Source: Chloroflexota bacterium
GTDB taxonomy: Bacteria > Chloroflexota > Ktedonobacteria > Ktedonobacterales > Ktedonobacteraceae
Direction: 5' to 3'
DNA length: 6,253 nucleotides
Assembly: GCA_021828635.1 (NCBI GenBank)
Contig: JAJZEJ010000863.1
Coordinates: 1 to 6,253 of the forward strand
The notes under the pieces were generated by a model. That model made no database searches and was not told where the DNA came from. It worked only from the letters and a program-made list of their open reading frames with translations. The position numbers were made by a program, and so were the translations under genes. This document shows positions 1 to 6,253 of this stretch, one piece after another (positions within the stretch are counted from its first letter, which is position 1; each line of letters opens with the position of its first letter).

Positions 1-1112
1 ACCGTGTTTCCGCCAGCCATGAACAGCGTGTTATTCCCGAAAGCCGCCGATGAAACACTCCCATCTCCACATTCTGGACAGGTACCCCCAATCGCAATTT
101 GCTTCTCCCACACTGGCCCGGCAGCAAGATTATTGCGATTGAATACATAGCCTATCCCATCCTTATTAATAGCTCCCAGCAATTGATCTCCATTCGTGTC
201 GATGAAGAGAATGGGCGAAGTGCCAAAATCAGAGTCGCCTCCCGCGGCAGCCGCGTCTGCTTCCGGTACCGCCCATAAAGACTTGACAGCCAGCGTCGTT
301 GCATCAAGGGCAACGATGTCCGCTGTCGGCGTCAGGTTTCCAATCGTGACGAAGAGCGTATTGGTGGAGGTATCTATGGATGGAGATGTCCAGATGCCGC
401 CGCCGACCTGCCCACTGGGTACGGTATTGTAGGAGTTGACGATCTGGTGCGTACTCAAGCTAATCTGCAACAACTGGCCAGGAATGAGAGGGCAATCGCC
501 AACACTGGCCGTGCCGACGTAGGCGTAGCCATTGTAGATCAGCGGGCTGGACCAGTTGTACCACCCTTTGGTATGGTCGCCCACGAACACGCTCCAGAGA
601 ATAGCGCCGGTGCTTGGATCGAGGGCATAAAAGTTGGAATCACCACCACCCACGTAGAGTACCCCGTTGTTGATATTGGCTCCCGATGAGACTCCGGCCA
701 ACTGAGGATAACAGGTAGCTGTTGTCTGGCCTAGAAAGGTCTTCCATATAAGTGCGCCTGTCGTCGCGTTCAGAGCATACTCGTAGCCGTCCCAGGAACC
801 TACGTAGACTGTCCCACCGACGATGGCGGGTGCTGAAGCAATCGGCCCTCCGGTCTTAAAGGACCAGTTGAGTTGCAACTGGCTGGCATTGCTGGGCGAA
901 ATGATAGTATCTGTTCCGCTTCCATCACGGGAGTAATCGTGTAAATACATCGGCCAGTCACCGGATGCCGCTCTTACTGGAGTAAGCTGATGAATCACCA
1001 CAATCGTTCCTCCCAACATGGAGGCGAGGATGAATAACAGAGCTAGTAGCCTCATCCAGGTTAATTTTGGCCAACGAGTTTTAGGGATTTTTTGTAACAT
1101 ATCAGAAACCAT
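1..1112 (-). CDS. Secreted PQQ-like beta-propeller repeat protein (3' end cut by window edge)
   Basis: The visible 370 residues begin with a basic stretch and a hydrophobic segment (about residues 21-41), then a likely signal-peptidase site near VRAAS (46-50), so the protein is probably exported. The mature part opens with DWPMYLHDYSRDG (52-64), a typical beginning for bacterial PQQ-like propellers. Blade repeats of the form G-x-(V/L)-Y-V-G...YAL(N/D)..TGA-(L/I)-x-W are clear at about 100-123 and 150-173, with more diverged blades at 195-230, 250-280 and 300-335. SDFGTSPILF (294-303) resembles a segment of quinoprotein alcohol dehydrogenases. CPECGDGS (345-352) adds a CxxC pair, with other cysteines at 134 and 207. 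Start: the ATG at 1112 has GTGAGG seven bases upstream; an ATG at 1131 is out of frame and soon hits a stop. Whether it binds PQQ or is only a structural propeller cannot be decided here. The fold is well supported; the substrate is unknown. Confidence 0.88.
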   Translation of the reverse strand, partial: MVSDMLQKIPKTRWPKLTWMRLLALLFILASMLGGTIVVIHQLTPVRAASGDWPMYLHDYSRDGSGTDTIISPSNASQLQLNWSFKTGGPIASAPAIVGGTVYVGSWDGYEYALNATTGALIWKTFLGQTTATCYPQLAGVSSGANINNGVLYVGGGDSNFYALDPSTGAILWSVFVGDHTKGWYNWSSPLIYNGYAYVGTASVGDCPLIPGQLLQISLSTHQIVNSYNTVPSGQVGGGIWTSPSIDTSTNTLFVTIGNLTPTADIVALDATTLAVKSLWAVPEADAAAAGGDSDFGTSPILFIDTNGDQLLGAINKDGIGYVFNRNNLAAGPVWEKQIAIGGTCPECGDGSVSSAAFGNNTLFMAGGNT

Positions 1113-1119
1113 ATAGTTG

Positions 1120-1128
1120 CCTCACTTC
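1120..1128 (-). promoter_or_regulatory. Ribosome binding site of the propeller gene
   Basis: On the minus strand GAAGTGAGG lies just before the ATG at 1112, with seven bases between GAGG and the start codon. This decides the start in favour of 1112 over the ATG at 1100, which has no such motif. Confidence 0.7.
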
Positions 1129-1153
1129 CATGTATCTGGTTCGCTCCTAGTAA

Positions 1154-1182
1154 GTGATACCTCTGTGTTAAACATATGTAAA
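1154..1182 (-). promoter_or_regulatory. Candidate sigma-70-type promoter for the propeller gene
   Basis: The minus strand reads TTTACA (1182-1177), a 17-base spacer, then TATCAC (1159-1154). That is 5 of 6 matches to the -35 and 4 of 6 to the -10 consensus, at ideal spacing. Transcription would begin near 1147 and give a leader of about 35 bases holding the ribosome binding site. The surrounding DNA is AT-rich. Found by eye only, and such matches arise by chance in AT-rich DNA. Confidence 0.4.
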
Positions 1183-1269
1183 TATGAGATGGACGCTCTG
1201 AAAAAAAGACACCTCAAGCATGAAAATCTGATTCTTAGCCCACATTTTTCGCAATGTTCTTGCCAAATA

Positions 1270-1318
1270 GTTTTGCAAAGCAAAACTACATTCAAGTTCT
1301 GCTTTGCAGGTCAACTTG
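1270..1318. repeat. Two adjacent hairpins with mutually exclusive pairing, intergenic
   Basis: Hairpin A is GTTTTGCAAAGCAAAAC (1270-1286): a perfect 7-bp stem with a 3-base loop. Hairpin B (1293-1318) pairs CAAGTT with AACTTG and CTGC with GCAG around TTT, giving 10 bp with a 3-base bulge (1310-1312). TGCAAAGCA (1274-1282) is also exactly complementary to TGCTTTGCA (1300-1308), so forming the cross-paired stem would break both hairpins. The element lies between the GtrA-GT2 gene and the candidate promoter of the propeller gene. No long T-run follows either hairpin on the minus strand, so it is not a classic terminator. Role unknown. Confidence 0.5.
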
Positions 1319-1357
1319 TCCTGGCTCTTTCACAAAATCAGTCCATAAACGCTGGGT

Positions 1358-1385
1358 AAAAGTCAGGCATTACTGAGCAATGCCC
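1358..1385 (-). terminator. Weak intrinsic terminator-like hairpin after the GtrA-GT2 gene
   Basis: Starting a few bases after the stop codon, the minus strand has GGCATT (1384-1379), a 7-base loop, and AATGCC (1371-1366). A G-T wobble can extend the stem to 7 bp. It is followed by TGAC and then TTTT (1361-1358). The position is right for ending the upstream two-gene unit, but the stem is short and the T-tract is brief and displaced, so termination may be partial. Confidence 0.4.
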
Positions 1386-1388
1386 ATA

Positions 1389-2735
1389 TCACATGGCTAC
1401 TCCCCTCTTCCTTTGTATACTCTGTACACTGGATATGCTGGTCATACTGGTCATATTGGATATGATGGGCATGCTCGCACTTATCTCTAAAGCTTGGTTT
1501 ACTTGTATAAAGTGTGTTTGTAGTTCTTCCTTGCGCCATCTTTCGGCATAGGTGAACATTTCGAGCAAAGCGCGTAGAATAACAGCGGGTTTGGCCCCCG
1601 TTGCCTTTCCGGCCTGCCGGGGTAAATGCTGCACTCCGACCTCGGTGCAGGTATAACCGGCACGAGCAAGTTTGTACAATATCTCGGCGTTAATCATGGC
1701 TCCACGTGTCTCCAGCCGAGTCGTGTGAAAGAACTCGGAGCGGAAGAGTTTAAATGCGCAATCGATGTCGTGGACATGCACGCCAAAAATGAACCCTACT
1801 AGTTTTTTCCAGCCCCAAGCGTTGAGTTTCCTCATCCTGGTATCTTGCCGATCTATCCGGTAGCCCAGAACAGCGTCATATTCCTGAACGAGGGGGAAAA
1901 AGCGCAGCAGATCGCGGATGTCAAACTGTCCATCGGAATCCATGAAGAAGGCAAATTCTTTGGTTACAGACTCGAAACCGGTCACGAGAGCTGCCCCATA
2001 ACCTTTGTTAACTCCATGATCTATGAAGCGGATGCGCGAATCATAGCCTGCCAGATTCGCAACAATTTCTCCGGTTTTGTCTTTGCTCCCATCGTTGACT
2101 ACGATCACTTCAAAATCTTGCATCCATGAGGTAAGTGTAGACATGACATCCGAGAGGGTTGTGGCGATGAGTTCCTCCTCATTGTAGGCGGGCAAGATCA
2201 CCGATAAACTACCAGGAACAGCCACAAATGGTGGATTAGCAAGCGGATACTGGATGTCTTCCATCTTACTTTTTGTAAAGACGCTGAAGCGCATTCCTAG
2301 ATAGGAGATTGATACTGAACCTGCAATAGCACTTATCTTGGCAACATTCATCCATAGAAAACTAGTAAGTGAGAGCGAGGTAAGGATGGTTGTCGCCAGC
2401 CAGAGAAACGCATCGTTACAAAGGAGACCCAGGCTGGTAACGAGTGCAAAGCGCGTTATCTGGGCGCTAGTGATACTGGATTGCTGGCGAAAGGTCCAGA
2501 GCTTATTCCAGCAAAGACTGTTTAACGCCCCAACTGCGTATGCCACAGAATTATAAATGACAAGAAGACCGCTATCGTGGGTTGGGAAACTCCACACGAT
2601 CAGGTTAAAGAGGAACACATCTACAAAGGTATTGAAACCTCCAACAGCACAAAAGCGCAGGAACTGTAGTAAGAACCCCCTGCGAAACCGGCTTGACAGA
2701 AGACCTTGTACCTTTACTCCCGATGAAATTGACAT
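1389..2735 (-). CDS. GtrA membrane domain fused to DPM-synthase-like GT2 glycosyltransferase
   Basis: This 448-residue protein has two parts. Residues about 22-155 form a GtrA-type domain with four hydrophobic segments (roughly 25-47, 57-76, 95-117, 125-150) and typical features such as FLRFCAVGGFNT (25-36) and NKLWTF (77-82). Residues about 177-400 form a GT2 domain: LPAYNEE (181-187), VVNDGSKD (212-219), and DSDGQFD (266-272) as the metal/donor site, then DIDCAFKLFR (323-332). This pattern matches polyprenyl-phosphate mannose/glucose synthases. Expected role: transfer a sugar from a nucleotide donor to a polyprenyl phosphate at the inner face, with GtrA aiding its movement across the membrane. 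Which sugar cannot be read from sequence. Residues 403-448 are a non-conserved tail with an S-(M/I)-(T/S) repeat. The start at 2735 has GGGGGAG eight bases upstream. The gene follows the GT2/GT-C fusion by 103 bases on the same strand, probably as one operon. Confidence 0.92.
   Translation of the reverse strand: MSISSGVKVQGLLSSRFRRGFLLQFLRFCAVGGFNTFVDVFLFNLIVWSFPTHDSGLLVIYNSVAYAVGALNSLCWNKLWTFRQQSSITSAQITRFALVTSLGLLCNDAFLWLATTILTSLSLTSFLWMNVAKISAIAGSVSISYLGMRFSVFTKSKMEDIQYPLANPPFVAVPGSLSVILPAYNEEELIATTLSDVMSTLTSWMQDFEVIVVNDGSKDKTGEIVANLAGYDSRIRFIDHGVNKGYGAALVTGFESVTKEFAFFMDSDGQFDIRDLLRFFPLVQEYDAVLGYRIDRQDTRMRKLNAWGWKKLVGFIFGVHVHDIDCAFKLFRSEFFHTTRLETRGAMINAEILYKLARAGYTCTEVGVQHLPRQAGKATGAKPAVILRALLEMFTYAERWRKEELQTHFIQVNQALEISASMPIISNMTSMTSISSVQSIQRKRGVAM
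1429..1473. repeat. Five imperfect 9-base tandem repeats inside the GtrA-GT2 gene
   Basis: On the plus strand the units are CTGGATATG, CTGGTCATA, CTGGTCATA, TTGGATATG and ATGGGCATG, back to back; the second and third are identical. Being 9 bases long, they keep the frame and encode a run of three-residue units such as N-M-T, S-M-T, S-I-S around residues 421-436, in the tail beyond the catalytic domain. Confidence 0.75.
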
Positions 2736-2743
2736 ACTCTATA

Positions 2744-2750
2744 CTCCCCC
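2744..2750 (-). promoter_or_regulatory. Strong ribosome binding site of the GtrA-GT2 gene
   Basis: GGGGGAG on the minus strand sits eight bases upstream of the ATG at 2735. It supports that start and shows that this gene is translated independently of the upstream one. Confidence 0.75.
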
Positions 2751-2764
2751 TATATGATCTTTAC

Positions 2765-2831
2765 GCGACCTGTACTGTACCCTTGCGTGTTACCCCTCTT
2801 GACGGCGCACAGGTCGCTCAATGTGTGACCT
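2765..2831. repeat. Intergenic inverted repeat with a competing third arm
   Basis: GCGACCTGT (2765-2773) and ACAGGTCGC (2809-2817) are perfect 9-base inverted copies separated by 35 bases, and fill most of the 103-base gap between the two glycosyltransferase genes. A third element, GACCT (2827-2831), can pair with AGGTC (2811-2815) instead, making a short hairpin with an 11-base loop. No T-run follows on the minus strand, so simple termination is unlikely. It could affect mRNA processing or relative expression of the two genes, or be a protein binding site; the sequence does not decide. Confidence 0.5.
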
Positions 2832-2838
2832 TTCAGTT

Positions 2839-5800
2839 TTAGGCATAAGAACAGGAGGCGTGTGGCCCACTCCAGACAGGCAGAGGCGGGCGCGATGGCA
2901 AAGGCGGCTCTCCCGTGTGGTGATAGAGGCGAACGCCATTTGCTTGTTTTGCGACAAGAACGAACTGGGACAGGAACGACGAATCCGCGCTGGCACGCTG
3001 GGCGATAGGATCGATGGCGATGTGCGGTGTAACAATTACCCATTCGACCGAAGTTGACGGGTTTTGCAGTGCCTGCGTCCAGTATTGCCTGGAGCCTTCA
3101 TAGATGATATTGCGGAAATCTATGCCGGCGTCGGTTGCGTCAAATTGCGAGGCATAGACATCCTGGAGAATTCTCCCGCCATTATAATGTTGAGCGAGAT
3201 ACTGAACAATGACCCTTTGAGGCTCACAAGCATAGGAATGTTGGGCCTCTTGTAGGGAGATCACACCTTGAAACGAGACCAGCAGGCACTGACTGGCAAC
3301 AATTGCTACCAGTATGACCCGCCTCAACCAGCGAAAGCGTTCTGGCGAGATACTGCTCAGTCTCCCGATCAGAATAGCGACAAAGAGCGCGACCGGTAAT
3401 ACCGTTTGCGCCCCATAGCGCACGTTATACATATAGACATGCGCACCAGCCGGATTCGCCCCAGGCAACCAGATGATGGCCTGACCTCCATAGAGTGCCA
3501 GAATATAGAAGGGGTATGGTATTAGAAAGAGCAGACCTGCCACTGTCGTAGGGGTAAATTTGTTCTTGAGAACGAACCAGATGATGCCGATGGTTGCCAA
3601 GACCATGAGAGGCCAGCCTACCATCTGACCAACATCAATGGTGTAGAAGCGAATGGATTGCCACACATTATGGTAGGAGAATAACTTCCCTGACAGGAGC
3701 TGTAGGGACTGCTGCGCCTGCGATGAGTACAAACTTCTTTGGAAGTACAACGGGTCTCCAAAGATGAGCTTGTTCCAGACGAACCACAGCACTATGCCCA
3801 GACCACCCATGAAACTAAAGGCAACAAGATTGGCTTGAATGCGCAGGAACCTCTGGCGTTTCATCAAGCCGATAAGTGCGATAAAGCAAATTATCCCCAC
3901 GAACATCGCCCATCCATCGTACCTGGCAAGCGTCGATAGAAATGTGCAGATGGCAGCGATAATCAATTGTCGTAGCTCTCTATCTTGCGTCCAGCACAGA
4001 AAGAAGTAAGCTGCTAAAGCGAAGGTTGCCATACACACCGTCTCGCTCATTGGTGTGGACTGCAAATAGAGTACATTGGGGTTAAAGATATAGATCAATG
4101 TACCGATGAAACTGGCGCTACTACTGCCGGTTAACCTGCGTGCGGCCAGGAAGAGGAAGGTTGCGGCAATGACGTAACATGGCATTGATACAAAGCTTCC
4201 CGCCAGACCGCTGTGCCATAAAGTGTTGTTCCAGATAAATGGCCACATAAGGATGTGCGGCAACGGCAACCAGACCGACCCCAACTGTGCTAATCCAGGG
4301 GTAAGGTTATCAAAAACGCTCCTTGCAATTCTCATATGCGATAGAGAATCCTGGTAAAGTAATAACTCGTTCTGATGAAAGTAGTACCAGGTGGAGACTA
4401 TACTTGTAACACATGCAATTATGATGGTAGCAACCAACCAGAGGTCTCGTACTTTTGACTGTTTTGCGATCTGTTGTGCCTGCTTCTGGTTTTTTGAAAT
4501 AGCAGGCATCATCAGTGTCGATATTGCACGCAAAGACGAGGTGACTGAAGGAATAGAATCTACATCGCTCACCTCTCCATGCACAATTTCCATCTTGGTC
4601 GTTGGCTCTTCCAGTGTGCTGACCGCTGCCTTTGTCGGAGCCTGGGATACTGCTTCCTCCTTTTTGAGATGCAGGCCGTGAACCGTCTTTTGCCAATAAT
4701 GTGGCTTCACTATCAACTCGAAGAGTGCGTATAGGGCCGCAATACTCATCAGCAGCCAGTAGACTGGTATGAAAATCGTCCATACCAGGAGATGATACTG
4801 TTTCCGTTTCATACATGCCAGCATGTAGATATAGATATAGAAAAAGTTCCCGAAGATCAGGCAAAATGCTCCCAGATACAGGTTGGGGCCGAAGAACAAA
4901 TGGTGATAGACGTTCAGCACTGCTGGGCCGAAAGCAATATACAACCCCAATAAAACCCACATGATTGGGTTAATGAACATCACACCTATTCCACTACCGA
5001 TCACCACCTGAAATGAGAACATGTCATACAGGCGTCCCTCGCGGAAAGACTCAAGTGGGTTCCGCATATGGACAAGATAGGTTTGCATATAGCCTTTGAT
5101 CCATCGAGACCTCTGGCGCAGCCAGTTCTTTAACTGCGAGTTGGCTTCTTCAAGGGTTGTCGAATCGAGGATGACTGTGTTCATGCGATAACGATTCAAG
5201 CGGAGACCCAGGTCGCAGTCCTCGGTTACATTGTAAGCGTCCCATCCGCCTAAGGCGCGAAGGACTGAAGTACGAAAGTGATTCGATGTGCCACCCAGAG
5301 GGAGGGGGAATTTAGCAAGTTGTAGTCCTGGTAAAATAAGATCGAACCAGGCAGAATACTCGGCGGTGAACCAGCGCGTGAGCAGATTCTGGCGAATATT
5401 ATAGAAGTTGAGCTTTGCCTGAACACACACAACATCTGTGTTGTGGTTGGCAAACGTAAGCAACGCCTTTTTCAATTGCAGTGGATCAGGGATATCCTCA
5501 GCATCGTAAATGACAACGTAGCGTCCCCTGGTCTGCATTAACCCATAATTACAGGCGCGAGGCTTGGTGCGTGGTTTCCCGTCGGGTACCACTACGATAT
5601 TGAAGTGTGATGGTAGCGATAGCGCCCGTATGGCATTGCGCGTCTCAACATCGTCTGACTCCGTGAGAAAAAGGATCTGAAGTTTATCTGGCGGATAGTC
5701 TAATGCCTGCATGGCCTGCACAAACTGTGGTACAACTTGTGCTTCTCGGTAGAGAGGGCAGAGAATGGTGTAGACAGGCCAATCTGCATCTTTCAATGCA

Positions 5801-6237
5801 TGAACGATCTCGTCACTGATATGCTCTTCTGATGAGTTGCGGAATGTTCTGAGGGCCATGCTCGCACTCAAGATGAGATTGAGAAAATACACGAAAGTGA
5901 TGGCGGTAATGACCCCTGTCAGCATTCCCAGACGAAAAACCAGTAAACCGGCAATCCAGAGCAATGCTATTACAAAGAATGCGATGATCTGCATGGTAGT
6001 AAAGGTTTGCAAGGCAGAAAGTTTAGGTCGATAGGGGGCAAAAATTGCGACTTCTTGATCACCCACCTTCACAACCTTTGCTGCTTCTTCAATATAGCTA
6101 TTGATCTCTGTTGAGTCATCGTTTTGCGCATCATAACTGGCATGCTTAGCCAGCCACTTTTCATAAAATTTCACCTGCTCCCGAATACGCGGATCCACAA
6201 TGGTAGATTGTCTATACGGTCGTGAAGTGACAGGCAT
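2839..6237 (-). CDS. Two-domain membrane glycosyltransferase: processive-type GT2 fused to GT-C (PMT/ArnT-like)
   Basis: An 1132-residue protein in one frame. The first half (about 1-520) has two membrane segments (84-101, 105-127), then a cytoplasmic GT2 domain like cellulose-synthase and XagB-type enzymes: ESDD (193-196), DAED (245-248), GGTSNHFR (315-322), TED (338-340, the presumed catalytic base) and QRSRW (375-379, the QxxRW acceptor motif). Three further membrane segments lie between 409 and 507, ending at KPHYWQKTVHGL (511-522), where stand-alone relatives usually stop. A polar linker (about 521-597) leads to a GT-C region (598-1107) with about ten membrane segments, an acidic first loop YQDSLSHMRIARS (628-640), STPMSE (727-732), LARYDGW (770-776) and a soluble C-terminal part (about 991-1107). 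The GT-C half should use a polyprenyl-phosphate sugar outside; the GT2 half uses a nucleotide sugar inside. Products are unknown. The ATG at 6237 lacks a visible ribosome binding site and the frame stays open to 6253, so the start may be further upstream. Confidence 0.9.
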   Translation of the reverse strand: MPVTSRPYRQSTIVDPRIREQVKFYEKWLAKHASYDAQNDDSTEINSYIEEAAKVVKVGDQEVAIFAPYRPKLSALQTFTTMQIIAFFVIALLWIAGLLVFRLGMLTGVITAITFVYFLNLILSASMALRTFRNSSEEHISDEIVHALKDADWPVYTILCPLYREAQVVPQFVQAMQALDYPPDKLQILFLTESDDVETRNAIRALSLPSHFNIVVVPDGKPRTKPRACNYGLMQTRGRYVVIYDAEDIPDPLQLKKALLTFANHNTDVVCVQAKLNFYNIRQNLLTRWFTAEYSAWFDLILPGLQLAKFPLPLGGTSNHFRTSVLRALGGWDAYNVTEDCDLGLRLNRYRMNTVILDSTTLEEANSQLKNWLRQRSRWIKGYMQTYLVHMRNPLESFREGRLYDMFSFQVVIGSGIGVMFINPIMWVLLGLYIAFGPAVLNVYHHLFFGPNLYLGAFCLIFGNFFYIYIYMLACMKRKQYHLLVWTIFIPVYWLLMSIAALYALFELIVKPHYWQKTVHGLHLKKEEAVSQAPTKAAVSTLEEPTTKMEIVHGEVSDVDSIPSVTSSLRAISTLMMPAISKNQKQAQQIAKQSKVRDLWLVATIIIACVTSIVSTWYYFHQNELLLYQDSLSHMRIARSVFDNLTPGLAQLGSVWLPLPHILMWPFIWNNTLWHSGLAGSFVSMPCYVIAATFLFLAARRLTGSSSASFIGTLIYIFNPNVLYLQSTPMSETVCMATFALAAYFFLCWTQDRELRQLIIAAICTFLSTLARYDGWAMFVGIICFIALIGLMKRQRFLRIQANLVAFSFMGGLGIVLWFVWNKLIFGDPLYFQRSLYSSQAQQSLQLLSGKLFSYHNVWQSIRFYTIDVGQMVGWPLMVLATIGIIWFVLKNKFTPTTVAGLLFLIPYPFYILALYGGQAIIWLPGANPAGAHVYMYNVRYGAQTVLPVALFVAILIGRLSSISPERFRWLRRVILVAIVASQCLLVSFQGVISLQEAQHSYACEPQRVIVQYLAQHYNGGRILQDVYASQFDATDAGIDFRNIIYEGSRQYWTQALQNPSTSVEWVIVTPHIAIDPIAQRASADSSFLSQFVLVAKQANGVRLYHHTGEPPLPSRPPLPVWSGPHASCSYA

Positions 6238-6253
6238 GGCAGGTGCTGGTAAC

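Noticed and set aside
1201..1207. Run of seven T on the minus strand (A-run on plus) as an intrinsic terminator tail
   Set aside because: No GC-rich stem directly precedes it; the nearest stem (ACATT/AATGT at 1242-1257) is weak and too far away.
1117..1359. 80-residue plus-strand open frame in the intergenic region
   Set aside because: It needs a TTG start with no ribosome binding site, overlaps the hairpins and candidate promoter of the propeller gene, and its protein shows no recognisable feature.
2799..2804. TTGACG on the plus strand as a -35 element
   Set aside because: There is no acceptable -10 at the right spacing and no plus-strand gene downstream; the match falls within the inverted repeat.
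2750..3043. Overlapping minus-strand frames of 97 and 81 residues at the 3' end of the large gene
   Set aside because: Considered as a frameshifted continuation of the GT-C protein, but their translations are Arg/Cys/Pro-rich with no match to the domain, so they are shadow frames.
4310..4960. 216-residue minus-strand open frame inside the large glycosyltransferase gene
   Set aside because: It lies in another frame over conserved membrane segments and the linker of the real gene; its composition is not protein-like and it has no motif.
1..6253. tRNA, rRNA, CRISPR array, insertion sequence or integration site
   Set aside because: No repeated spacer pattern, transposase-like protein, terminal inverted repeats or tRNA-like folds were seen; almost all of the window is covered by the three genes.

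Overview
The window looks like bacterial chromosome of about 50% GC. Three protein genes all read on the minus strand and fill nearly all of it. The glycosyltransferase styles, the domain fusions and the secreted PQQ-type propeller resemble what is common in Chloroflexota, perhaps Ktedonobacteria. That placement is an impression from protein style, not a search result.

In the direction of transcription (high to low coordinates), the first gene (6237 to 2839) encodes a 1132-residue membrane protein. It joins a processive-type GT2 glycosyltransferase to a GT-C (PMT/ArnT-like) glycosyltransferase in one reading frame. Its frame is open to the right edge, so its true start may lie outside the window. 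After a 103-base gap that can form a long-range hairpin comes the second gene (2735 to 1389, strong ribosome binding site). It encodes a GtrA membrane domain fused in front of a dolichyl-phosphate-mannose-synthase-like GT2 domain, with a short repetitive C-terminal tail coded by 9-base tandem repeats. A weak terminator-like hairpin follows its stop. A 276-base intergenic region then carries two neighbouring hairpins that can re-pair with each other, a candidate promoter and a good ribosome binding site. The third gene (1112 to the left edge) encodes a secreted PQQ-like beta-propeller protein whose C-terminus is outside the window.

The first two genes make biochemical sense together. The DPM-synthase-like domain would make a polyprenyl-phosphate-linked sugar on the cytoplasmic face, GtrA would help it cross the membrane, and the GT-C half of the large protein would use it outside. 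Meanwhile the GT2 half polymerises or adds sugars from nucleotide-sugar donors inside. The likely output is a cell-surface or exported glycan, or a glycosylated surface protein. The propeller gene appears to be a separate transcription unit and its link to the glycan is unproven. No RNA genes, mobile elements or CRISPR arrays were seen.
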